DNA from: Sporosarcina beigongshangi
GTDB lineage: Bacteria > Actinomycetota > Actinomycetes > Actinomycetales > Micrococcaceae
Assembly (NCBI RefSeq): GCF_016820535.1
Contig: NZ_JADHDY010000003.1
Coordinates: 248,001 to 312,000, forward strand
Length of the DNA: 64,000 nt
Reading direction: 5' to 3'
Both the position numbers and the translations under genes were made by a program. Shown here piece after piece: positions 44,819 to 53,074 of the stretch (position 1 is the first letter of the stretch; the number at the start of each line of letters is the position of its first letter). A model generated the notes under the pieces. The model was not told the DNA's origin, made no database searches, and saw nothing but the letters and a program-made list of their open reading frames with translations.

Positions 44819-45976
44819 GTGGCTATCCCCGAACGGCCCAGCGCCATCCCCGGCTATGAGGACTGGCCCGCCTATGTCCGGAACCGTCCGACAGCGGACG
44901 TGCCGCCCCGGTCGCAGGCGCTGGCCGGCACGCTGGGCGTGCCCGCTCCCCCGGCGAAGATTTTGCCCGCCGTGGACTGGGAGGGGACGCACGACGGCGT
45001 CACCACCACCGCGCTCAGCTGGCAGTTGGGCTTTGGGCCGCGCACGCGGGGGTGGCTGGTGAAGCCCGCCGGGGCCGACGGCCCTCTGCCAGGGGTGTTG
45101 GCCCTGCACTGCCACGCAGGAGACAAATACACGGGCGCCAGCAGGTTGGTGGAGTTCCCGCCGGGCCGCACCGAGCCCGGCGTTGAAAGCGATCCACGGC
45201 GCCACGACTTGTACGGCGGCCGAGCCCTGGCGGCGGAGCTGGCCCGTGAGGGTTTTGCCGTCCTTGCGCATGACACATTTTCATGGGGCAGCCGCCGCTT
45301 CAACCTTGATGCTCTTCCCTGGCGTACGGCCGATGCCGTCGCCGGGCGCGCGGCCCAATGGCGGGAGCAGGGCCGCACACCCGGTGCAGCCGAGGCCTAC
45401 AATGCTGCGGCCGCCTTCCACGAGGACACCGTGGCCAAGGCGGCCGGGCTGGCCGGAACCAGCTTGGCCGGCATGGTGGCCCACGACGACCTGGCCGCAG
45501 TGGGCGTCCTGGCGTCCCTACCCGGGATCGACCCGGAGCGGCTGGGCTGCCTCGGGTTTTCAGGCGGCGGCGGGCGCGCCATCGTGCTGGCCGCGTTGTC
45601 CCCGGCAATCCGAAGCTACTCGGTGACCGCCATGATGACGACCTTTGATTCGCTCTTTCCCGCCTATCTGGATGCCCATTCCTGGCTCCTTCAGACACCG
45701 GGGCTGGCACGCCTGGGCGACTGGCCTGAATTCACCGCCCTCCCTGACGCCGCCCGCTTCCTGGTCCAATACGCACTCGAGGATGCCCTGTTCCCGGCCG
45801 CCGGCATGCGCGCAGCCAACAAAGTGCTGGATGACCTCCACCCATCGGGACGCTACATGGGCAGCTTTTGGCCCGGTGGGCACGAATTCACCGTCCCCAT
45901 GCAGGAGGAGGCCTTTGCCTTTCTCCGCAGCACCCTTGCGCCCCTGTCCACCACCACTACAAGGATTTCCGCATGA
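44819..45976 (+). CDS. Alpha/beta-hydrolase, probable carbohydrate esterase
   Basis: Protein of 385 residues of the dienelactone hydrolase/acetyl-xylan esterase-like group. The nucleophile elbow is LGCLGFSGGGGRAIVLAA near residue 245. LPGVLALHCHAGDKYTG near residue 95 is the oxyanion region, and WPGGHEFTVPMQEEAFAF near the C-terminus carries the catalytic histidine. It has no signal peptide, so it acts on imported oligosaccharides. The GTG at 44819 with GAAAGG upstream is preferred over a TTG at 44804. The substrate, perhaps acetylated pectin fragments, is inferred from context. Confidence 0.78.
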   Translation: MAIPERPSAIPGYEDWPAYVRNRPTADVPPRSQALAGTLGVPAPPAKILPAVDWEGTHDGVTTTALSWQLGFGPRTRGWLVKPAGADGPLPGVLALHCHAGDKYTGASRLVEFPPGRTEPGVESDPRRHDLYGGRALAAELAREGFAVLAHDTFSWGSRRFNLDALPWRTADAVAGRAAQWREQGRTPGAAEAYNAAAAFHEDTVAKAAGLAGTSLAGMVAHDDLAAVGVLASLPGIDPERLGCLGFSGGGGRAIVLAALSPAIRSYSVTAMMTTFDSLFPAYLDAHSWLLQTPGLARLGDWPEFTALPDAARFLVQYALEDALFPAAGMRAANKVLDDLHPSGRYMGSFWPGGHEFTVPMQEEAFAFLRSTLAPLSTTTTRISA

Positions 45977-46821
45977 TGCAACAGCAGATCCCTGCACCCG
46001 CGGGTGCAGCCCGGAACTTCACGGTGACCGACTCCGGCGTCGTGCCTGAAAAAGTGCGGCAGGGCCGCAACATCCGCCATGTCGAGGCGTTCTGCCCGGC
46101 CGAGCTTGCCGGCCGCCCCATCTTCATGGTGCTTCCCGGCGGCGCCTACCAGCACCACGCCGACCACGAGGGCCGTGACGTGGCGCAGTGGCTGAACACC
46201 TCGGGGATCAATGCCGTTGTCGTGAAATACAGCATCGCGGGGGAATCCCACGTCGAGGCACTGCATCCTGCACCGTTGCAGGATGCCCGGGCCGTCCTGG
46301 CCTGGCTGCGCAGCGGGGACTCCGGCCTGGGCGTGGACAGCTCCCGGATCGGGGTCATGGGATTCTCCGCTGGCGGCCACCTTGCCGCCACGCTGTCGAC
46401 GGGGACCGACGGCGGAACCGGCGCTGCCGCCGGGCGTCCCGACCTGGCGGTGCTCGGCTATCCAGTTGTTTCAATGGTGTCGCACACCCACGAAGGCTCC
46501 GTTGCGGCGCTGCTGGGACCGGACGCCACCCCGGAGCGGAGGCAGGCGCTGTCGGCGGAACTCGCCGTGGACAGTGCCACGCCGCCAACATTTCTCTGGC
46601 ACACCGCCGACGACGGTGCCGTCCCCGTGGAAAACTCGCTGTCCCACGCAGCGGCCCTGGCCCGCCACGGCGTGCCATTTGAGCTGCATGTCTTTCCCCA
46701 CGGCAGGCACGGCCTGGGCCTGGCCGTCAATGAACCCGACGGCCGCCATCCGGCCGCCGACTGGGCCCGGCTGTGCCGGAACTGGCTGGCCGCCCAGGGC
46801 TGGCTGGACGGCCCGGCCTAA
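45973..46821 (+). CDS. Alpha/beta-hydrolase, acetylesterase-like (BD-FAE type)
   Basis: Esterase of 282 residues. FMVLPGGAYQHHADHEGRDVAQWL near residue 60 is the oxyanion-hole region of the HSL/BD-FAE group, GVMGFSAGGHLAATLS near residue 125 holds the nucleophile serine, and FPHGRHGLGLA near residue 242 the histidine. Relatives remove acetyl groups from xylan, mannan or pectin oligosaccharides. Its ATG overlaps the stop of the preceding hydrolase gene (ATGA), so the two are made together. No signal peptide. Confidence 0.8.
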   Translation: MMQQQIPAPAGAARNFTVTDSGVVPEKVRQGRNIRHVEAFCPAELAGRPIFMVLPGGAYQHHADHEGRDVAQWLNTSGINAVVVKYSIAGESHVEALHPAPLQDARAVLAWLRSGDSGLGVDSSRIGVMGFSAGGHLAATLSTGTDGGTGAAAGRPDLAVLGYPVVSMVSHTHEGSVAALLGPDATPERRQALSAELAVDSATPPTFLWHTADDGAVPVENSLSHAAALARHGVPFELHVFPHGRHGLGLAVNEPDGRHPAADWARLCRNWLAAQGWLDGPA

Positions 46822-46930
46822 ACCACCAACCCGGGCCGACGGTTCCCGCCCGTCACCGTCGGCTCCCACCCGCATTCGACTTCAGCATTTCCCACTTTCC
46901 ATCACCACCACTGCATTGGAAGAAGGCACC

Positions 46931-48238
46931 ATGAAATCCACAATCAACCGACGCCAGTTCGGCCAGCTTTTGCTGGGAACCACGGCGTTGAGCCTGTTCG
47001 CAACCGCATGCGGCAGCAATTCGGGCGCATCAGCCGACGGCAGCACCAAGTTGTCCTTTGCGTGGTGGGGCAACGACTTTCTCAACGCCCAGACGAACGA
47101 GGTCAATGCCGCCTTTGAAAAAGCAAGCTCCACGATCGCCATCGACCCACGCCCCGGGGAATGGGGCAGCTACTGGGACAAGCTTGCAACCGTCACGGCA
47201 GGCAAGGACTCCCCCGATGTCATCCAGATGGACCAAAAATACATTGCAGAATATGGCGGCCGCGGCGCCCTGATGGACCTGTCCACCCTAGGGGTGGACA
47301 CTTCCAAGATCGACAAGGAGGCACTGGCCACGGGGCAGTACTCCGGCAAGCAATACGGATTCAGCACCGGCCAAAACGCCCTGGTGGTCATGGCGAACAC
47401 GGCCGTCTTCAAGGAGGCCGGGGTGGAACTCCCCGACGACCTGACGTGGACCTGGGACGACTACACAAAACTTGCCGCCGCAATCTCCGAGTCTGCCAAG
47501 GGAAAGCTTTATGGGGCGTCCTACGGAAACAACGAGTCAAGCCTCATCATCTGGCTGGGCCAGCACGGCGAACAGCTATACACCGCGGACGGGACGCTCG
47601 GCTATAAGGAGCAGACGGCGGCCAAGTTCTGGGAACAGCTCAAACTGCAACGTGACAAGGGCGCCAGCCCGCCGGCCAGCATCCAGAGCGAGGACGCCTC
47701 GGCAAGCGTCGAAAACAGCCTCTTTGGGACGAACCGCCTGGCCATGGGGTGGAGCTGGACCAACCAGCTGGCATCACTGGAAAGTGCCACAGGAAATGAA
47801 ATCAAGATGCTCCGCGCACCGAGCCTGGACGGCTCCGCTGCGGCCAATGGCATGTACTACAAGCCCACCATGTACTGGTCCGTCTCCTCCCAGTCAAAGA
47901 ATGCCGAGGCGGCCGGGAAGTTTGTGGACTACCTGCTGAACAATGTAGACGCCGGAAAGATCCTCATGACCGATCGCGGCATACCCACCAACAGCGAGGT
48001 GCTGGCCGCCATCACGCCGGACCTGAAACCCGCGGACACTGCCGTGGTGGAATTCCTGGCGGACATAAAGCCCGACATCAACCAGGCGCCGCCCATCCCG
48101 CCTGTGGGGGCCAGCGGCATCCAGGATGCAATCATCCGTGCCACAACGGACGTGCTCTTTGACAAGGTCACGCCGCAACAGGCCGCCGCGGCGTTCACCT
48201 CCGAAGCCCAGGCCATGCTGGATTCTGCCCGAAAGTAG
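46931..48238 (+). CDS. Sugar-binding lipoprotein 2 of the uronate locus
   Basis: Binding protein of 435 residues. The N-terminus begins with NRRQFGQLLLGTTALSLF, suggesting a Tat-like RR motif, and ends at lipobox ATAC. LSFAWWGNDFLNAQTNEVNAAFE and LTWTWDDYTKLAAAI parallel the other two binding proteins of this locus. The reading frame is open much further upstream through the preceding gene, but the ATG at 46931 with GAAGGCACC upstream starts the signal peptide. It has no permease of its own nearby. Confidence 0.88.
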   Translation: MKSTINRRQFGQLLLGTTALSLFATACGSNSGASADGSTKLSFAWWGNDFLNAQTNEVNAAFEKASSTIAIDPRPGEWGSYWDKLATVTAGKDSPDVIQMDQKYIAEYGGRGALMDLSTLGVDTSKIDKEALATGQYSGKQYGFSTGQNALVVMANTAVFKEAGVELPDDLTWTWDDYTKLAAAISESAKGKLYGASYGNNESSLIIWLGQHGEQLYTADGTLGYKEQTAAKFWEQLKLQRDKGASPPASIQSEDASASVENSLFGTNRLAMGWSWTNQLASLESATGNEIKMLRAPSLDGSAAANGMYYKPTMYWSVSSQSKNAEAAGKFVDYLLNNVDAGKILMTDRGIPTNSEVLAAITPDLKPADTAVVEFLADIKPDINQAPPIPPVGASGIQDAIIRATTDVLFDKVTPQQAAAAFTSEAQAMLDSARK

Positions 48239-48297
48239 CCGCCGGCCGGCACGTCGCCGGCTATCGGGGAATTGCCCCGCCAAGTGAAAGAACAACG

Positions 48298-49476
48298 ATG
48301 TCACTGCTCACCGCACCACCTACACAACCCTCCGGCACCTTAACCGGCAGCCGGATTGAATGGCTCAAGCTGTCCTCCGTGGCACTGCCGCTGGCAGTGC
48401 CCGTCAGCGACGCCAAGGTCTTCACCGGCCGGCAGAAGCCCATGACGGAGGTCATTTTCCTGTTCACTGAACTGCGCACCGCCGACGGCGCCGAAGGGAT
48501 TGGATTCAGCTATTCAAAGCGTGCCGGCGGACCCGGCCAATTCGCCCATGCCAAGGAAATTGCAGGGGAGCTGCTGGGCGAGGATGCCAACGACATTCAG
48601 CGCCTGTGGACGAAGCTGGCGTGGGCCGGCGCCTCGGTCGGCAGGTCCGGACTGGCCACCCAGGCCATCGCATCCATGGACATCGCCCTGTGGGACTTGA
48701 AAGCCAAGCGCGCGAACCTTCCGCTGGCGAAGCTGCTGGGCGCACACCGGGATTCCGTCCGCTGCTACAACACCTCCGGCGGGTTCCTGCACACTCCGCT
48801 GGAACAGGTGCTGGACAATGCCGACGCCACAGTGGCCAACGGCATCGGCGGCATCAAGATCAAGGTGGGCCATCCCGACTCCGCCGTGGACCTGGCCCGC
48901 GTGGCCGCCGTCCACGAACGGCTGGGCGGGTCGGTGCCGCTCATGGTCGACGCCAACCAGCAATGGGACCGGGCCACCGCCAGGCGTATGGGCCGGATCC
49001 TGGAGCCGTACAACCTCGCCTGGATCGAGGAACCTCTCGACGCGTACGACGCCGAGGGCCACGCCGATCTGGCAGCCGCCATTGACACCCCCATTGCAAC
49101 GGGTGAAATGCTGGCCAGCGTGTCCGAGCACTGGGAGCTGATCCGGAACAAGTCGGCCGACATCATCCAGCCGGACGCCCCGCGGATTGGCGGCATCACC
49201 CAATTCCTGAAGCTCGCAGCCCTGGCCGACCATGCCGGGCTCGACCTGGCACCGCACTTTGCCATGGAGATCCACCTGCACCTTGCCGCGGCGTACCCCC
49301 GCGAACCCTGGGTGGAGCATTTCGACTGGCTGGAGCCGCTGTTCAACGAGAGGCTGGAGACCAGGAACGGACGCATGCTCGTTCCGGACCGCCCGGGCCT
49401 GGGCATCACGCTCACCGAACAAGCCCGCGCGTGGACGGTGTCCACGGCGGAATTCGGTGGCCAGTCGAAAGGATAG
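48298..49476 (+). CDS. L-talarate/galactarate dehydratase-type enolase-superfamily enzyme
   Basis: Protein of 392 residues closely resembling the Salmonella L-talarate/galactarate dehydratase, including VSDAKVFTGRQKPMTE, FSYSKRAGGPGQFAHAKEI and CYNTSGGFLHTPLEQ. Catalytic residues visible are the KxK pair in GGIKIKVG near residue 187, metal ligands in MVDANQQWD, WIEEPLDAYD and ATGEML, and the general base histidine in LAPHFAMEIHLH near residue 320. It would dehydrate galactarate (from galacturonate oxidation) to 5-dehydro-4-deoxyglucarate, the substrate of the dehydratase at 57093. Confidence 0.88.
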   Translation: MSLLTAPPTQPSGTLTGSRIEWLKLSSVALPLAVPVSDAKVFTGRQKPMTEVIFLFTELRTADGAEGIGFSYSKRAGGPGQFAHAKEIAGELLGEDANDIQRLWTKLAWAGASVGRSGLATQAIASMDIALWDLKAKRANLPLAKLLGAHRDSVRCYNTSGGFLHTPLEQVLDNADATVANGIGGIKIKVGHPDSAVDLARVAAVHERLGGSVPLMVDANQQWDRATARRMGRILEPYNLAWIEEPLDAYDAEGHADLAAAIDTPIATGEMLASVSEHWELIRNKSADIIQPDAPRIGGITQFLKLAALADHAGLDLAPHFAMEIHLHLAAAYPREPWVEHFDWLEPLFNERLETRNGRMLVPDRPGLGITLTEQARAWTVSTAEFGGQSKG

Positions 49477-49593
49477 GCCGACCCCCGGACCGCCCACGCA
49501 TTCCTTCCCCGCACGTCCTTCCCAAGCCATTCATCCCCCTGCAGCATCCCCGAACAACTTCCCCACACGCATCAACGGCGATTGGAGCCAACC

Positions 49594-50943
49594 ATGTCCT
49601 TGTTTGAAAACACCACCCCGCAGCCACCGGCCCGCCCTGAGCTGTCCCGCCGCGGCTTCCACCGGCTCTTCGGCGCCGCCGCAGCAGCCACCACTGTTTC
49701 GCTGGCGCTGGCCGCGTGTGGCTCCGGCGCCCCGGCAACCAACGCCGCCGGGCAGGCAGAACTGCGGTTCAGCTGGTGGGGGTCGGACGGCAGGGTCAAG
49801 GTCACGACTGCGGCCATTTCAGCGTTTGAAGCCGAGTTCACCGACATCAAGATCAGGCCGGAGTACGGCGACTGGAGCGGATACTGGGACAAGCTGGCCA
49901 CCCAGACGGCAGGCAACGATGCCCCGGACGTGATCCAGATGGATGAAAAGTACATTGCCGAATACTCCTCACGCGGCGCCCTGCTGGACCTGTCCAAGTA
50001 CGGCGTGGACACCACCAACCTGGTACAGGATGTGCTGAAGGCCGGCCAGAGCGATGCCGGCCTGACGGGCATTCCCGCCGGCATCAACGCCGCCACCATC
50101 ATTGCCAATCCGAACGTCTTCAAGGATGCTGGAGTGGAGCTGCCGGATGACCAGACCTGGACGTGGGACGACTACAAGGACATTGCCGCCAAGGTGACGG
50201 CCGGCTCCCCCGACGGAGTATTCGGCTCCACGGCGTACAGCGCCGACCAGGCCTCCCTGAACGTGTGGCTGCGCCAGGGCGGCAAGGAGTTCTACTCCAC
50301 CGATGGCGGGCTGGGCTTTGAACCGGCGGACATGGAAGGCTGGCTGGCGTTCCTGATCGACCTGGCGCAGGTGAAGGCCATTCCCCCGGCCTCCAGCGTC
50401 ATCGAGGAGCAGGCCTCCTCGCTGGACCAAAGCGCCACGGCCACACACAAGGCGGCCATGTCCTTTTGGTGGTCGAACCAGCTGCCTGCGCTGGAGAACG
50501 CGGCCGGCACGGAACTTGTCATTCTCAACTACCCGTCCAAGACAGGTTCCTCCGCGGACGCCAAGCTTTGGTACAAGCCCTCCCAGTTCTGGTCTGCGTC
50601 ATCGCGCACGAAGAACCCGGAGGCGGCCGGCAAGCTCATCAACTTCCTTGCCAACAGCACCGCGGCCGGCGAAGCCCTGCTGGCGGACCGCGGCGTGCCC
50701 ACCAGCACCGTGGTCCGGGCCGCCGTGGCGGACAAGATGACCCCGGCGGACGTGCGCGTCATTGAGTTCATTGACGGCATCAAGGACAAGCTTGGCCCCG
50801 TTCCCCCGGCCGTCCCCAAGGGCGCCGGCGCCATGGAGGACATCATCAAGCGCTACGCCTCCGAGGTCATGTTCAAGCGCCAGTCCCCCGCCGACGCGGC
50901 CACCGGCGCCGTCGGGGAAATGAACGCCGCCCTGGGAAGCTAG
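49594..50943 (+). CDS. Sugar-binding lipoprotein 3 of the uronate locus
   Basis: Binding protein of 449 residues. The signal sequence contains SRRGFHRLFGAAAAATTVSL, a twin-arginine pattern, and lipobox LAAC near residue 45. LRFSWWGSDGRVKVTTAAISAFE and WTWDDYKDIAAKVTAGSPDG are shared with binding proteins 1 and 2. The ATG at 49594 has TTGGAG upstream; a TTG at 49582 is possible. A strong hairpin follows the gene. Confidence 0.88.
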   Translation: MSLFENTTPQPPARPELSRRGFHRLFGAAAAATTVSLALAACGSGAPATNAAGQAELRFSWWGSDGRVKVTTAAISAFEAEFTDIKIRPEYGDWSGYWDKLATQTAGNDAPDVIQMDEKYIAEYSSRGALLDLSKYGVDTTNLVQDVLKAGQSDAGLTGIPAGINAATIIANPNVFKDAGVELPDDQTWTWDDYKDIAAKVTAGSPDGVFGSTAYSADQASLNVWLRQGGKEFYSTDGGLGFEPADMEGWLAFLIDLAQVKAIPPASSVIEEQASSLDQSATATHKAAMSFWWSNQLPALENAAGTELVILNYPSKTGSSADAKLWYKPSQFWSASSRTKNPEAAGKLINFLANSTAAGEALLADRGVPTSTVVRAAVADKMTPADVRVIEFIDGIKDKLGPVPPAVPKGAGAMEDIIKRYASEVMFKRQSPADAATGAVGEMNAALGS

Positions 50944-50949
50944 CAACCG

Positions 50950-50985
50950 GCGCCCCGCCGTGGCCCAACGGCCGCGGCGGGGCGC
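50950..50985 (+). terminator. Terminator-like hairpin after binding protein 3
   Basis: GCGCCCCGCCGTGGCC and GGCCGCGGCGGGGCGC form a 16-base-pair stem with one wobble pair and a 4-base loop, 7 bases after the stop codon. No T run follows. Confidence 0.7.
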
Positions 50986-50998
50986 ACCCCCTTCCCTT

Positions 50999-51012
50999 GG
51001 AAAGCGCTTACC
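50999..51012. promoter_or_regulatory. LacI-type operator before the Gfo/Idh-PmoA fusion gene
   Basis: GGAAAGCGCTTACC is an inverted repeat around AAGCGCTT with one mismatched pair and the central CG typical of LacI-family sites. A possible -10, TAGTGT, lies at 51016-51021. The gene downstream would be controlled separately from the binding-protein genes. Confidence 0.55.
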
Positions 51013-51079
51013 GGATAGTGTGGACAGTAACTTGGTGTGCACACCTGCCCTGCATCAAACTGATAGAACGGATCCACCC

Positions 51080-53074
51080 TTGACCACCACGGACCAAACA
51101 GCCGCCACCGGCACGCCCCTTCCCCGCATCGCACTGGTTGGCGTGCACGGATTTGGCGCCCACCACCTCATCAACCTTGACAGGCTGCAGGCCGAAGGCG
51201 CCCTGGACCTGGTTGCGGTCGCGGACCCCAACCCGCCGGAGGCCGGCCGCCTGGCGGACTCGGTTGCGGTGTTCCACAATCTCGAGGACCTGCTCGCCGC
51301 CGGCACCGCCCCCGACGTCGTCATCATCGCCACCCCGATCCAGACGCACGCCGCCCTGGGCATGGCCGCACTGGCCGCCGGCGCGGACGTCTACCTGGAG
51401 AAGCCCACGGCCGCATCCATGGCCCAGTTCCACGAGCTCCGCCAGGCCGCCGATGCCGCCGGCAAGGCCGTCCAGATCGGTTTCCAGTCCCTGGGCTCCC
51501 TGGCCCTGCCGGCCCTTGCCGCCATGATTTCCGACGGCGGACTGGGCACCATCCGCGGCTACTCCGCCACAGGCACGTGGTTGCGCGACAAGGCCTACTA
51601 CCAGCGCTCGCGCTGGGCGGGAAAGCGCACCATCAACGGCGTCGACGTCGTGGACGGGGTGACCACCAATCCCCTGGCCCACGCGGTGGCCACGGCCCTG
51701 CACATTGCCGGAATCCGCTCCGCCGACGCCATCGAGACCGTGGAAACAGACCTGTACCGGGCGCATGACATCGAAGGCGACGACACCTCAGCGGTGCGCA
51801 TCACTCCCAAGGAAGGGCCCGCCGTCGTCAGCGCCCTGACCGTGTGCGCGGCAGAGCAGACGGAGCCGTTTGTCACCGTCCACGGCACCGCAGGCACCGC
51901 CGTTTTCCACTACACGCAGGACATCCTGGATATCACCACGGAGTCGGGCGCCTCGAGCCAGGGCTACGGCCGGACCGACCTGCTCGAGAACCTGCTGGCC
52001 CACCGCGCCGACGGCACGCCGCTGCTGAGCTCGCTGGAAAACAGCGGCGCGTTCATGAGCGTGCTGGAGGCAGTGCGGACCGCCGAGGATCCGCACCCGA
52101 TCGATCCGGCCCACATTGAATGGGTGGGCGAGGACCTGGCCGCACACCCCGTGGTGGCCGACATTGGGGACTGGATTGCGCGTGCGACGGAGGCGCAGGC
52201 CACCTTCTCCGAGCTGGGCGCACCCTGGGCGCGGCCGGCTGCGGCGACCGACACCATGGAGGTTGGCGGCATCGAGGTTGCGCGCGCGGCCAGCGGCGGC
52301 ACGGTTGCCCCGACACTGTCGCCGCGCCCTTACCTGCACCCCGTCACCACCTTGGGCGGCACGGTCGTGACCGACGCCATGCCGCTGGACCACGTGTGGC
52401 ATCTCGGCGCCGGCGTGGCGCTCCAGGACGTCAACGGCGTGAACTTTTGGGGCGGACGGACGTACCGGCGCGAAGAGGCCGGCTATGTGTGGCGCCCGGA
52501 CCACGGCCGGATCGAACGGATCTCGTCCGTTGACGACGGCGCCTCGCGGACGGAGCGGCTGACCTGGTTCGGCCCGGACGGGGCGGAGCTCCTGCACGAG
52601 GAACGCACCTGGAGCTGGGGCCCGGCCGACGCCGGCGCCTGGGTCCTGTCGCTGTCCTTCACGCTGTCCCCTGCCGGCAACCGGTCCGTCAGCCTCGGCA
52701 GCCCCGCCTCCAACGGCCGGGAGTCCGGCGGCTATGGCGGCTTCTTCTGGCGCCTGCCCGAGGCGGCCAACATCACCGTCCGCACGCCGCTGGCCTCCGG
52801 CGAAGAGGACGTGCACGGCAGCACTGCTCCCTGGCTCGCCTGGTCCGCAGACTTCGCCGGCCGGCCCGCCACCCTTGTATTCACCGTCCCTCCCGAGGCC
52901 AACGACCCCTGGTTCGTCCGGGTGTCCGGCTACCCGGGCGTCGGGTCGTCCCTGGCCTGGGACACCCCCGTGGTGCTCGCACCGGGCGAATCACTCACCC
53001 GGAGCCTGAGCGTGACAATTGCCGACGGCCTGGCCACTGACGAACAGATCAAGAATTGGACGGACCGAGCATGA
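51080..53074 (+). CDS. Gfo/Idh/MocA oxidoreductase fused to a PmoA-like (DUF6807) domain
   Basis: Two-domain protein of 664 residues. Residues 1 to about 385 are a Gfo/Idh/MocA dehydrogenase, with IALVGVHGFGAHHL near residue 15 and the YLEKPTAASM signature near residue 106. From about residue 415 a second domain begins (TLGGTVVTDAMPLDHVWHLG, then NGVNFWGGRTY) and matches the DUF6807/PmoA-like family found beside sugar oxidoreductases. The start is uncertain: the TTG at 51080 follows a weak GGAT, and a GTG at 51035 is also in frame. Its stop overlaps the next gene. The substrate is unknown, probably an oxidised sugar or glycoside. Confidence 0.8.
   Translation: MTTTDQTAATGTPLPRIALVGVHGFGAHHLINLDRLQAEGALDLVAVADPNPPEAGRLADSVAVFHNLEDLLAAGTAPDVVIIATPIQTHAALGMAALAAGADVYLEKPTAASMAQFHELRQAADAAGKAVQIGFQSLGSLALPALAAMISDGGLGTIRGYSATGTWLRDKAYYQRSRWAGKRTINGVDVVDGVTTNPLAHAVATALHIAGIRSADAIETVETDLYRAHDIEGDDTSAVRITPKEGPAVVSALTVCAAEQTEPFVTVHGTAGTAVFHYTQDILDITTESGASSQGYGRTDLLENLLAHRADGTPLLSSLENSGAFMSVLEAVRTAEDPHPIDPAHIEWVGEDLAAHPVVADIGDWIARATEAQATFSELGAPWARPAAATDTMEVGGIEVARAASGGTVAPTLSPRPYLHPVTTLGGTVVTDAMPLDHVWHLGAGVALQDVNGVNFWGGRTYRREEAGYVWRPDHGRIERISSVDDGASRTERLTWFGPDGAELLHEERTWSWGPADAGAWVLSLSFTLSPAGNRSVSLGSPASNGRESGGYGGFFWRLPEAANITVRTPLASGEEDVHGSTAPWLAWSADFAGRPATLVFTVPPEANDPWFVRVSGYPGVGSSLAWDTPVVLAPGESLTRSLSVTIADGLATDEQIKNWTDRA

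Noticed and set aside
46283-46930. Long N-terminal extension of binding protein 2
   Set aside because: The extension overlaps the esterase gene in another frame and would bury the signal peptide and lipobox that start at 46931.
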